From Nitrospirota bacterium (GTDB taxonomy: Bacteria > Nitrospirota > Nitrospiria > Nitrospirales > UBA8639), in contig JAOUQB010000039.1 of NCBI GenBank assembly GCA_029879555.1, forward strand, positions 1 through 11,625: 11,625 nucleotides of DNA, written 5' to 3'. The notes below the pieces were generated by a model. It was not told the DNA's origin and ran no database searches. It saw only the letters and a program-made list of their open reading frames with translations. A program made the position numbers and the translations under genes. The first letter of the stretch is position 1, and each line of letters begins with the position of its first letter. This document shows, piece by piece, positions 1-6,822 of the stretch.

Positions 1-471
1 CATGGCCCCATTCACGGCTTCAATGCTGGTAAATTCCGATTGCCCACTCGCTAATGCTTCTAATGCCTGCTGTTCAAAGCTATCTTGAGGAGCATTGGCC
101 ACATTCAATGGGGTCGCACTAATTACGCGGGCATTGTAAACCCCTTCCTTCGCTAAGGCTTCGGAGGTTTCACGGGTAAATGTCGCTGGGAAGGGAATCG
201 TATCAGGGGCGTCATGTTCCATACTGACTTTCATGCCCGCCCCCTTGCCCTTGACCACAAATTGTTTCGCCACATACGCACGAGTGACTTGAATTTGCTT
301 TTCAATGATCGAAGCTTGCGTGGCTAACACACGATTGAGGTCAGCTTGTAATTGCTGTCCGAGAAAATAGGCCCCAGCAACTAAAAGCCCGGCAAAGACA
401 ATCAATGTGCTCACGACCACTTTTGGGCCAATGCCTAATTCATTCCATTTTCCCTGTGTACCCACGTTCAT
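1..471 (-). CDS. Methyl-accepting chemotaxis protein with Tll0287-like sensor, N-terminal part (3' end outside window)
   Basis: The frame is open for 157 codons from ATG at 469-471 to the window edge with no stop, so the gene is cut by the boundary, not broken. Residues 17-37 form one hydrophobic segment (VVVSTLIVFAGLLVAGAYFL). Residues 40-157 match the Tll0287-like (DUF3365) extracytoplasmic sensor, seen in ITRAYV-type QVTRAYVAKQF at 61-71, DTIPFPATFTRETSE at 90-104 and NVANAPQDSFEQQAL at 123-137. In this family the sensor usually precedes a second membrane segment, HAMP and a signalling domain; that part is not visible, so a receptor is inferred from the neighbouring che genes. A sensor histidine kinase or a lone sensor protein is possible. 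A strong ribosome-binding site, GGAGGAGGA at 481-489, lies 9 bases before the start and supports it. It is probably the last visible gene of the che operon. Confidence 0.82.
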   Translation of the reverse strand, partial: MNVGTQGKWNELGIGPKVVVSTLIVFAGLLVAGAYFLGQQLQADLNRVLATQASIIEKQIQVTRAYVAKQFVVKGKGAGMKVSMEHDAPDTIPFPATFTRETSEALAKEGVYNARVISATPLNVANAPQDSFEQQALEALASGQSEFTSIEAVNGAM

Positions 472-512
472 AATCCTTGGTCCTCCTCCAACCATTAAAA
501 TGTCGATTCATT

Positions 513-573
513 TCGTAAGGCGTGAGGCGTCAGGCGAATAAGCATGTATCGCCTCACGCCTCACCCTTCACGC
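513..573. repeat. Heptamer palindrome copy A (short, gene-less)
   Basis: The left arm 513-537 contains GTAAGGC, GTGAGGC and GTCAGGC in tandem. After an 11-base loop, the right arm 549-573 carries the complementary GCCTCAC units and CACCCTTCACGC. Arms 517-537 and 549-568 pair over about 20 positions with one bulge and one or two mismatches. TTCATT occurs at 507-512 and again at 574-579, directly outside the arms; the second copy overlaps the stop codon of the dCache receptor (578-580). There is no U-run after the hairpin, so it is not a standard intrinsic terminator. Confidence 0.75.
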
Positions 574-577
574 TTCA

Positions 578-2791
578 TTAGAATTCTTCAAAAAAGTCAT
601 CGTCCCCTTTCGAGACACTCTTCCCATTGCCGCTTCCGACGCCTACCGGTTGTGGCGCAGCCTTAACCGGCGCCTTGGCATGGCTTGGGGACTTCGCTTT
701 TGGCGCTGCAGCCGGCTTGCTTCCGCCGGTTGGACGCATAGGCTCACGTGGGGCCAAGCCCGAACTGGCTTCAGTGACCTTAAAGAACGCCACTTGCTCC
801 AAAAGTGCTCCGGCTTGCTGTTTCATGGATTGGGAGGCGGAGGTCGCCTCCTCCACGAGCGCCGCATTTTGTTGCGTGCCTTGATCCATTTGCATCACCG
901 CTTTATTCACCTGGTCGATGCCGCTCGCCTGCTCCTGCGACGCCGCACTGATTTCGGCAATGATGTCCGTCACCCGCTTCACCGAGTTGACGATCTCAGA
1001 GAGGGTCTGACCCGATTGATTCACCAATTCGCTGCCATCCCCGACTTTCTGAACGGATTCATTAATCAGCGATTTGATCTCTTTGGCGGCTGTGGCCGAG
1101 CGTTGTGCCAAGTTCCGCACTTCCGAGGCGACCACGGCAAACCCTCGACCTTGCTCACCGGCACGAGCCGCTTCCACCGCCGCATTCAACGCCAAGAGGT
1201 TCGTTTGGAAGGCGATTTCATCAATCACATTAATAATATCCGCAATTTTCTTACTGCTCTTATTAATTTCATCCATAGCGTTGACGGCTTTATCCGTAAC
1301 CGCGCCACCCTTTTCGGCCACTTCCCGTGCGGCAACGGCCAACTGATTGGCCTGCTTGGCATTATCGGCGTTTTGCTTGATGGTGGAGGTCATCTCTTCC
1401 ATCGAGGCACTGGTTTCTTCTAACGCGCCGGCTTGCGCCGACGTGCGTTGCGACAGATCCTCATTGCCTTGCGTGATTTCACTGGAGGCGGTCGAGACAT
1501 GATCGGCCGCTTGGCGCACCTCTCCCACGACATTGGCAATATTATCCAACATCACATTCATCGCGGACCCCAATGTGCCTAATTCATCCTTGGACGACAC
1601 AGTCACGCGGGAGGTCAAATCGCCTTCCGCGGCTCGCTGAGCCACTTGACTGACTTGAATGATGCTGGCGGCACCTCGACGACCGACCCACAAACCAATC
1701 ACCACAATCAAAGCCAGACACACGATCGCCGTCATCATTAAATTACGATTGAAGGCCATCGCGGCAGCCAAGGCTTCTTCTTTCGGCATCCGAACCAACA
1801 CCGACCAATTCATGCCCGGATAACCAAGGGCCCCTTTCAAATGGGTATAGCCGGCAAGCTGGTCGATGCCCTTTCGTGCGTGCGTAGCAATCATATTGCC
1901 CGTTTTTCCAGCAACGGCTAATTTCGCGGGTTCCACCCCTTTTTCCGCCAGATTGAGCTTAAACAAGACAGCCTCAAGATTATGAGTCACCTCCTCTTTG
2001 CCCTGGGCAACGGGATCATAATCCACGAGCACCTGACCTTTATCACCCAGAAGGGTGATCTCGGTTCCTGGATATCCGGCGGATTTAAGTTGCTGATACG
2101 ATGTCTGGACAATGCCTTCGACCAATGAGAAATCGACTCGGTTGGACCAATAGCCGATCAAATCCCCATCCACATACACCGGAGCCGAGAATCCCATCAC
2201 CAGCCCATCTTGACCGGGATAAGCAGCTTTCACATCCTCATCAATGTGAAGATCTTCGATAAACGTTCCCGTGAGCGTATCATTTCCAGGAGCCGTAAAA
2301 GGTTGTTTCGTGGTAAATTCCTTGGCTTGTAAGGCCTTAAACCAGGGCGCCTCTGCATATTTATTGGAATAAATCGCTGTGGTATCGATCGGATTGCCTT
2401 TGGCATCTTTGGAGTTAACCGCCATGACATCCCCCACCGGGTCCACCAGAATCATTAAGGAATAAATCCCATAGGTGGCAACATATTGGTTCATGGCATG
2501 GGCGATGGCATTATTCTCTTTGGAATACCAATGGTATCGTTCACCCACGATCTTGTTGAGCCCAAAGGCTTGAACGTCCCCATACCGTTCGGACAAATTT
2601 CGGTCGATGATATCTGCAACGGTGACCGCTGTAGACTCGACCCGTATTCCGGCCGCCTTTTCCATTTCTCCGGTGGCTGAATTTCCTAAATACCCCACCG
2701 CCGCCATCGGCACGATACCGAAGATGGCAAACAACACCACCAACTTTGTGGCAATTCCCCAACTCAAACATGTACTCATGACATTCTTCAT
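578..2791 (-). CDS. Methyl-accepting chemotaxis protein, dCache-HAMP-MA, 737 aa
   Basis: A transmembrane receptor that would sense a small ligand outside the membrane and control CheA. Visible parts in order: membrane segment about 12-33; a long periplasmic region 36-345 with dCache-like features ([16 protein letters not shown] at 117-132, APWFKAL at 148-154, FSAPVY at 201-206); second membrane segment 351-370; HAMP about 371-424; and a signalling domain 430-668. The hairpin tip is [20 protein letters not shown] at 523-542, followed by [20 protein letters not shown]. Adaptation-type segments [12 protein letters not shown] (456-467) and [12 protein letters not shown] (642-653) flank it. The length and sequence resemble the Tsr-like 36-heptad class. 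A Pro/Ala/Lys-rich linker (about 672-728) ends in FFEEF, which resembles the C-terminal CheR/CheB-docking pentapeptide (NWETF in E. coli) with Phe for Trp. AAGGAT lies 9 bases before the chosen ATG. The ligand cannot be told. Confidence 0.95.
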   Translation of the reverse strand: MKNVMSTCLSWGIATKLVVLFAIFGIVPMAAVGYLGNSATGEMEKAAGIRVESTAVTVADIIDRNLSERYGDVQAFGLNKIVGERYHWYSKENNAIAHAMNQYVATYGIYSLMILVDPVGDVMAVNSKDAKGNPIDTTAIYSNKYAEAPWFKALQAKEFTTKQPFTAPGNDTLTGTFIEDLHIDEDVKAAYPGQDGLVMGFSAPVYVDGDLIGYWSNRVDFSLVEGIVQTSYQQLKSAGYPGTEITLLGDKGQVLVDYDPVAQGKEEVTHNLEAVLFKLNLAEKGVEPAKLAVAGKTGNMIATHARKGIDQLAGYTHLKGALGYPGMNWSVLVRMPKEEALAAAMAFNRNLMMTAIVCLALIVVIGLWVGRRGAASIIQVSQVAQRAAEGDLTSRVTVSSKDELGTLGSAMNVMLDNIANVVGEVRQAADHVSTASSEITQGNEDLSQRTSAQAGALEETSASMEEMTSTIKQNADNAKQANQLAVAAREVAEKGGAVTDKAVNAMDEINKSSKKIADIINVIDEIAFQTNLLALNAAVEAARAGEQGRGFAVVASEVRNLAQRSATAAKEIKSLINESVQKVGDGSELVNQSGQTLSEIVNSVKRVTDIIAEISAASQEQASGIDQVNKAVMQMDQGTQQNAALVEEATSASQSMKQQAGALLEQVAFFKVTEASSGLAPREPMRPTGGSKPAAAPKAKSPSHAKAPVKAAPQPVGVGSGNGKSVSKGDDDFFEEF

Positions 2792-2816
2792 GGCTTGTTC
2801 ATCCTTGATTGAAAGT

Positions 2817-2909
2817 TTACTGCTCGCGTTGTGTGACCGACCGTCCTTCCATCACCAATACGCCTCTAGTACGTTTTTTATGCGTTCTGTAAAGTTGACT
2901 CATGGACAT
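2817..2909 (-). CDS. Possible 30-residue basic peptide between cheW and the dCache receptor
   Basis: ATG at 2907-2909 starts 12 bases after the cheW stop and is preceded by AAGGA with a 5-base gap, a good ribosome-binding site. The frame runs 30 codons to TAA at 2817-2819 and encodes a Lys/Arg-rich peptide beginning [17 protein letters not shown] recognise no family. It fills most of the 130-base gap between cheW and the receptor gene. The only support is the start signal and the fit into the gap, so it may be chance or a translated leader. Confidence 0.3.
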   Translation of the reverse strand: MSMSQLYRTHKKRTRGVLVMEGRSVTQREQ

Positions 2910-2921
2910 ACTCTTCCTTCT

Positions 2922-3473
2922 CTATTTCGTTTGTGAGGCTGAGGCTTCAACGGCTTCCACGTCTGCTGGGATCTCGGCCACGGCTTTCATTTCGTCATTG
3001 GTTAACACCCGATCGATATCTAACAACGTCACGAGGTGATCATTGGAATTCCCTATCCCCGCCACGAAGGTGATATCCACGGTACTACCGAGCTCTGGCG
3101 GCGGTTGAATTTCTTTCGCGTTCAAGTCCAACACATCGGACACCGCATCCACGAGAAACCCCATCACCCGGTTACGAACATTCACCACCACCACCACGGT
3201 AAAAGATGTCGGCTCCGTCACCCCCATCCCGAATTTCATTCGCAAATCGACGATGGGCACAATCGTTCCACGCAGATTTAAGACTCCTTTTAAATAGTCT
3301 GGGGTATTGGGAATTTTGGTGACATTGGTATAGCCTTTGATTTCTTGGACTTTCAGAATGTCCACGCCATAATATTCTTCAGCCAGATTAAAGGTCAGAA
3401 ACTGTTGGTCATCGCTGGAATAGCTCGTCCGAATGTCTTGCTTCTCAGCCGATTCAATCGTTGCCGTGGACAT
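2922..3473 (-). CDS. cheW: Chemotaxis coupling protein CheW, 183 aa
   Basis: The scaffold protein that links receptors to the CheA P5 domain in the cytoplasmic chemosensory array. One CheW domain spans about 23-160, with the family landmarks QFLTFNLAEEYYGVDILKVQEI (split at 24-45), IPNTPDYLKGVLNLRGTIVP (54-73), VDLR (75-78) and the region GFLVDAVSDVLDL at 105-117. The 20-residue N-terminal extension and the acidic 23-residue tail look disordered. Length is slightly above the usual 150-170. AAGGAG lies 8 bases before the ATG. It follows cheA after a 161-base gap that holds palindrome copy B, which would separate two genes that are usually close together. Confidence 0.97.
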   Translation of the reverse strand: MSTATIESAEKQDIRTSYSSDDQQFLTFNLAEEYYGVDILKVQEIKGYTNVTKIPNTPDYLKGVLNLRGTIVPIVDLRMKFGMGVTEPTSFTVVVVVNVRNRVMGFLVDAVSDVLDLNAKEIQPPPELGSTVDITFVAGIGNSNDHLVTLLDIDRVLTNDEMKAVAEIPADVEAVEASASQTK

Positions 3474-3536
3474 GGGTGCGCTCCTTGGTTATGTATGCCA
3501 TCATCAAAATAGTTGATTCCTCATCATCATTTCCTC

Positions 3537-3630
3537 GTAAAGCGTGAAGCGTTAGGCGTAAGGGGGAAATTCCTTTTTCACATCTTCTCCGCCTTACGCC
3601 TTCCTCGCCTAACGCCTCACGTCTTCTGTC
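3537..3630. repeat. Heptamer palindrome copy B (short, gene-less)
   Basis: The left arm 3537-3564 reads GTAAAGC, GTGAAGC, GTTAGGC, GTAAGGG. The right arm 3591-3630 carries GCCTTAC, GCCTAAC and GCCTCAC units with pyrimidine spacers (on the minus strand GAAGACGTGAGGCG, a 14-mer also seen in the IVP cassette). TTCCTC stands directly outside both ends, at 3531-3536 and 3631-3636. The right copy contains part of the cheA stop codon (3635-3637). Confidence 0.72.
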
Positions 3631-3634
3631 TTCC

Positions 3635-5737
3635 TCACGCTGCTGCCGTATGGCCCACCCTGGCGAGTTTCGCCAGCCCTGGTACATCCAGAATCAACGC
3701 CACTTGTCCATCGCCCAAAATCGTGGCGCCCGAAATGGCCTCGACTTTTCGATAGTTTTGCTCCAGCGTTTTAATCACCACCTGCTGTTGGCCAGTCAAT
3801 TCGTCGACTAAGACCGCCACGCGCCTATTTTCGGCTTCCACAATGACTAATAAAGCTTGTACTGGGTCGGTATACTCCGGCGTAATATTGAATACCTCAT
3901 AGAGTCGGACCAAGGGCACCCATTCCCCGCGTAAATTCACCACTTCGCCTTTCCCGACAATACGCTGCAAATCGCTAGGTTTGGGGCGAATGGACTCCGT
4001 GACGGTAATGAGCGGAATAATATAATTATCTTCTCCGACTCGAACCGTCATGCCATCAATAATGGCTAACGTCAGTGGTAACTTGAGAATCAGTTTTGAC
4101 CCTTTCCCTGCGGTGCTTTCAATGGAGACCGATCCACCTAAACCCTCAATATTCCGCTTTACGACATCCATGCCTACACCACGGCCGGACACATCCGTAA
4201 TCGTATCGGCGGTGGAAAACCCGGCCCGGAAAATGAGTTGATAGATATCTTGATCACTCATGGAGGCTCCATCGGCAATCAGGCCCCGCTCAACCGCTTT
4301 TTTAACAATTTTTTCTCGATTCAACCCTCGTCCATCGTCTTCCACTGCCACACAAATATTGCCGCCATCATGATAGGCATGGAGACGCACCGTCCCGCGT
4401 TCAGGTTTCCCCGCAGCCACGCGTTCTTCTGGCCCCTCCAATCCATGATCAGCGGAATTGCGCACCAAATGGGTCAGAGGATCACCGATCGCTTCGATCA
4501 GCGTTTTATCGAGTTCCGTTTCTTCACCAGACATGACGAGCTGGATCTGTTTCCCGCTCTTCCCGGCCAAATCCCGGACTAAACGTGGGAAGCGGTGGAA
4601 GGCCGACCCGATCGGCATCATGCGAATGGACATGACCCGCTCTTGCAGCTCCCGCGTGTTGCGCTCTAATTGCACGATTCGTTCTTGCAACACGGGTAAT
4701 TGGCTCATGGTAAATTTCTCACCCAAATCGGTAATCATCGATTGGGTGATCACGAGTTCTCCGACCAAATTGATGAGTTTATCGATTTTTTCGGTATCCA
4801 CTCGAATGGAGGCCGCTTCGCCTTTTTTAAGCTGTTGCTGCTTTTGCAGGACCTTATCGACTTGTTGAGGGGTGACCTTTTTCTCGTCGACCAGAATTTC
4901 CCCCAACGGCTTTTGTTTCGCGAGACTATCGGAAATGTCTCCCGGGGTGATGGCGCCTTCCTCGACTAACAGTTCCCCAACCCGTTTATACGGTTCGGCC
5001 TGTTTGGGCGCACAATCGGTCATCGTCAATTCACTCCCGTCCCGCACAAAATCAAACACGGCTTCCACTTTGGCCAGTGGCACATCCGTTTCCAGTTCGA
5101 TGGCCCAACTTAAATAGCATCGCTCAGGATCCATACTTTCTAACGACGGCAACTGATCCGTTTGCACCTGAAGGGCTTTGACCATGCCCAATTCATGCAG
5201 CTCCTTGAAAATTTGGGCCGGATCTAATCCGCGTTGAAACAATTCCGGTAAGGGGACCCACGCAATTTTTATCAGACGCCACAGATTGGCGGGTGGAGCC
5301 ACCGGGGCTGCGACTTCAGCGGAAGGCACCGGTGCCGCACTGCCGCTATCTCCGTCTTGACAGGCTTGCAGTTCTTGCTCCAACCCGTGAATCACGGCTT
5401 CTTCAGGTTCCCCTCCCCCTTGAGCCGCATCCAATAAGCTTTTCAGGCCATCGAGGGATCGCAGCAACACGTCCACGCCATGGGGCGTCACCGGGATTTT
5501 TTCGTTCCGCATGAGATCCAGCACGTTTTCCATTTTATGCGTGAGTCCCGCAATGGCGGTGAAGTTGAACATGCCCGCATTGCCTTTAATGGAATGTGCC
5601 GCTCGAAAGATCCGGTTCAATAAGTCCAAATCTTGGGGACGTTGTTCCAACTCCAAAAACCCGGACTCCATCGTTTCGACATGCTCCGCCGATTCCATAA
5701 AAAACGATTCCTGAAAATGCGAGAGATCAACAGCCAT
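3635..5737 (-). CDS. cheA: Chemotaxis histidine kinase CheA, 700 aa
   Basis: The kinase that autophosphorylates on receptor signal and passes phosphate to CheY. Domains: HPt 1-105 with phosphorylated His48 in AAHSIKGN; a second domain about 151-242, perhaps the response-regulator-binding part, containing ERCYLSWAIELETD; a helical insert 250-300 with two half-repeats, VGELLVEEGAIT and LGEILVDEKKVT, like the N-terminal bundle of MshE/GspE ATPases; P3 dimerisation 308-370 (IDKLINLVGELVITQS); P4 ATPase 375-555 with the N box HLVRNSADHGLE (423-434), DDGRGL (467-472) and SGRGVGMDVV (517-526); and the CheW-like P5 558-695. All catalytic motifs are intact. The start overlaps the IVP stop as TAATG, and the site AAAGGAG lies inside the IVP coding end, so translation may be coupled. 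The stop codon lies at the edge of palindrome copy B. Confidence 0.97.
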   Translation of the reverse strand: MAVDLSHFQESFFMESAEHVETMESGFLELEQRPQDLDLLNRIFRAAHSIKGNAGMFNFTAIAGLTHKMENVLDLMRNEKIPVTPHGVDVLLRSLDGLKSLLDAAQGGGEPEEAVIHGLEQELQACQDGDSGSAAPVPSAEVAAPVAPPANLWRLIKIAWVPLPELFQRGLDPAQIFKELHELGMVKALQVQTDQLPSLESMDPERCYLSWAIELETDVPLAKVEAVFDFVRDGSELTMTDCAPKQAEPYKRVGELLVEEGAITPGDISDSLAKQKPLGEILVDEKKVTPQQVDKVLQKQQQLKKGEAASIRVDTEKIDKLINLVGELVITQSMITDLGEKFTMSQLPVLQERIVQLERNTRELQERVMSIRMMPIGSAFHRFPRLVRDLAGKSGKQIQLVMSGEETELDKTLIEAIGDPLTHLVRNSADHGLEGPEERVAAGKPERGTVRLHAYHDGGNICVAVEDDGRGLNREKIVKKAVERGLIADGASMSDQDIYQLIFRAGFSTADTITDVSGRGVGMDVVKRNIEGLGGSVSIESTAGKGSKLILKLPLTLAIIDGMTVRVGEDNYIIPLITVTESIRPKPSDLQRIVGKGEVVNLRGEWVPLVRLYEVFNITPEYTDPVQALLVIVEAENRRVAVLVDELTGQQQVVIKTLEQNYRKVEAISGATILGDGQVALILDVPGLAKLARVGHTAAA

Positions 5738-6159
5738 TATTTAACTCCTTTGTGGGTGGGCTGAATTTGCGTCTTATCGTGAGGGGTGAGGCGTAAAGCG
5801 TGAGGGGATTTCTTAAGACGAATCAGTCCACTAAGCATTTTATCGATACGATTCATTGTTGTTTCTAAGTCACTCCAATCATTTTGAGACAAAACACCAA
5901 GCCGATTGGTAATTTCTAACTGAGTATCCAATTCGCTTAAAGAACCTTGCGCAATATGCAAAAACTGAATAAATTCTTTTGAAGTTTGTCGACCTGCCCC
6001 TTCAGCAATGTTGCTAGGAATACTCACAGCCGCTCTGCGTATTTGATTCACCAGACCATACGTTTCCTTTTCGGGAAAATTTTTCGAAACACCGTACACG
6101 TCAGTAACTAATTGCATCGCCATATTCCACACATCTAATTTTTTATGCGGCTTCTCCAA
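5737..6159 (-). CDS. Four-helix-bundle protein, 23S rRNA intervening-sequence (S23/IVP) family, 140 aa
   Basis: A small helical protein of the family first found in intervening sequences of 23S rRNA; family function is unknown, with nucleic-acid binding suspected. The core is 7-117, with the signature KLDVWNMAMQLV (7-18), FPEKETYGLVNQIRRAA (28-44), SIPSNIAEGAGR (46-57) and FLHIAQGSLSELDTQLEI (66-83). The start is TTG at 6157-6159, set by the family start EKPHKKLDVW and by AGGA 6 bases upstream. An ATG at 6164-6166 with GGAGG is out of frame and opens only 7 codons. Residues 118-140 are not family sequence: SPHALRLTPH is a translation of the palindrome arm, and the rest is the old cheA leader, ending TAATG on the cheA start. 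GC is 121 of 300 (40%) at 5821-6120 against 158 of 300 (53%) in adjoining cheA (5401-5700), a sign of transfer. Nothing ties it to chemotaxis. Confidence 0.88.
   Translation of the reverse strand: MEKPHKKLDVWNMAMQLVTDVYGVSKNFPEKETYGLVNQIRRAAVSIPSNIAEGAGRQTSKEFIQFLHIAQGSLSELDTQLEITNRLGVLSQNDWSDLETTMNRIDKMLSGLIRLKKSPHALRLTPHDKTQIQPTHKGVK
5778..5807. repeat. Left arm of the IVP cassette (heptamer palindrome copy C)
   Basis: Tandem heptamers GTGAGGG, GTGAGGC, GTAAAGC, GTGAGGG on the plus strand. On the minus strand this arm is read as the C-terminal codons of the IVP gene (residues SPHALRLTPH). Confidence 0.75.
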
Positions 6160-6200
6160 GCTTCATCCTACCTCCGACTCCTCGTCTATCGACTTATTTC

Positions 6201-6259
6201 GGCTTACGTCTTAATCGCCTTACGCTTCACGGCTTCTCCGCCTCCCGCCTTACGCCTCA
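6201..6259. repeat. Right arm of the IVP cassette (heptamer palindrome copy C)
   Basis: On the minus strand it reads GTGAGGC, GTAAGGC, GGGAGGC, then GTGAAGC, GTAAGGC and a degenerate GTAAGCC, with purine-rich spacers. Its outermost 20 bases pair with 5786-5805. A 10-mer, GGAGAAGCCG, is present here (6230-6239) and again over the IVP start region (6148-6157). Confidence 0.72.
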
Positions 6260-6265
6260 CGTCTT

Positions 6266-6637
6266 CTACCCGGGCAGAACTTTTTTGATCGTCGCGAGCA
6301 TTTGTTCGGGGTTGAAGGGCTTCACGACCCATCCCGTGGCGCCAGCGCCTTGGCCTTCCTTCTTTTTGTCATCCGACGATTCGGTGGTGAGCATGAGAAT
6401 CGGAGTAAATTTATGAGCCCCCATGGCGCGAATGGCCTTAATCAAGGAAATGCCATCCATGTTGGGCATATTCAAATCCGTAATAACCAAATTCGGCTTG
6501 GCTCCCCCGTTGAGCTTATCGACGGCTTCTTTTCCATCGCCGGCTTCGACCACCTCATACCCAGCCCCGGTCAGTGTAAAACTCACCATTTGCCGCATGG
6601 AAACGGAATCATCAACTACGAGTACGGTCTTGCCCAT
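6266..6637 (-). CDS. cheY: Chemotaxis response regulator CheY, 123 aa
   Basis: A single receiver domain that carries phosphate from CheA to the flagellar switch. The acidic pair is Asp9-Asp10 (VLVVDDS), the phosphorylated residue Asp54 (LVITDLNMPNMDG), the switch Thr84 (LMLTTES) and Lys106 (VVKPF). Position 103 is Trp, where many CheY proteins have Tyr or another aromatic. Length is standard and there is no output domain. AGAGGGA stands about 6 bases before the ATG. It is 185 bases downstream of the short MA-domain receptor, with palindrome copy D between, and its stop codon is immediately followed by the IVP cassette that separates it from cheA. Since cheY-cheA are usually adjacent, this is the best sign that the cassette is a late arrival. 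Confidence 0.96.
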   Translation of the reverse strand: MGKTVLVVDDSVSMRQMVSFTLTGAGYEVVEAGDGKEAVDKLNGGAKPNLVITDLNMPNMDGISLIKAIRAMGAHKFTPILMLTTESSDDKKKEGQGAGATGWVVKPFNPEQMLATIKKVLPG

Positions 6638-6708
6638 GATTGTCCCTCTCTGTTGTCGGGTTACTTGGATATGGTCTCACGTCATTGCTCAATGTCATTC
6701 ATTTCTTT

Positions 6709-6819
6709 CGTAAAGCGTTAGGCGTTAGGCGAGTTTTCCCTGACCCCACTTCTTACGTCAAATTCTCTGCCCGTCTTTCGTCTTTCTCGCTTCACATCTT
6801 CCTCGCTTCACCCTTCGCG
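6709..6819. repeat. Heptamer palindrome copy D (short, gene-less)
   Basis: Left arm 6709-6732: GTAAAGC, GTTAGGC, GTTAGGC. The right part 6751-6819 is a looser pyrimidine-rich stretch with CGCTTCAC and CACCCTTCGCG units; pairing is weaker than in copies A and C. TCTTT stands directly outside both ends (6704-6708 and 6820-6824), the right copy overlapping the stop codon of the short receptor (6823-6825). Confidence 0.65.
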
Positions 6820-6822
6820 TCT

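Larger units (their letters stand above)
5776..6259 (-). mobile_element. Putative IVP cassette: two inverted heptamer arms enclosing the four-helix-bundle gene
   Basis: Read on the minus strand, the cheY stop is followed by AAGACG (6260-6265), then an arm beginning GTGAGGCGTAAGGCGG, the IVP gene, a second arm of complementary sequence, and AAGACG again (5770-5775). The outer arm segments 5786-5805 and 6241-6260 are inverted repeats with 18 of 20 positions identical; in RNA one mismatch becomes G-U, leaving a single G-A mismatch. Cutting out one AAGACG copy plus the body rejoins cheY to a 44-base leader with AAAGGAG and the cheA ATG, a normal operon junction. That the segment is an insertion is inference from this reconstruction, the low GC and the related short copies. 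No transposase, reverse transcriptase or integrase is present in the window, so mobility would need help in trans. AAGACG also occurs as a spacer inside the arms, which weakens it as a duplication. Confidence 0.6.

Noticed and set aside
513..573. Intrinsic terminators formed by the palindromes
   Set aside because: No U-run follows the stems on the coding strand, and downstream genes continue the same operon.
650..1423. 257-codon plus-strand frame opposite the dCache receptor, and similar long plus-strand frames opposite cheA and the short receptor
   Set aside because: They are antisense to strongly conserved domains, have no family similarity and lack start signals.
5737..6159. Diversity-generating retroelement (the four-helix-bundle protein resembles Avd)
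   Set aside because: No reverse transcriptase, template repeat or variable repeat is in the window, and the sequence fits the S23/IVP family better. Heptamer variation is not adenine-directed.
6140..6166. ATG start at 6164-6166 for the IVP gene
   Set aside because: It is out of frame with the family sequence and stops after 7 codons; the in-frame TTG at 6157-6159 fits the family N-terminus.
5737..6265. True 23S rRNA intervening sequence or rRNA gene fragment
   Set aside because: The flanking sequence is clearly cheY and cheA; no rRNA sequence is seen.
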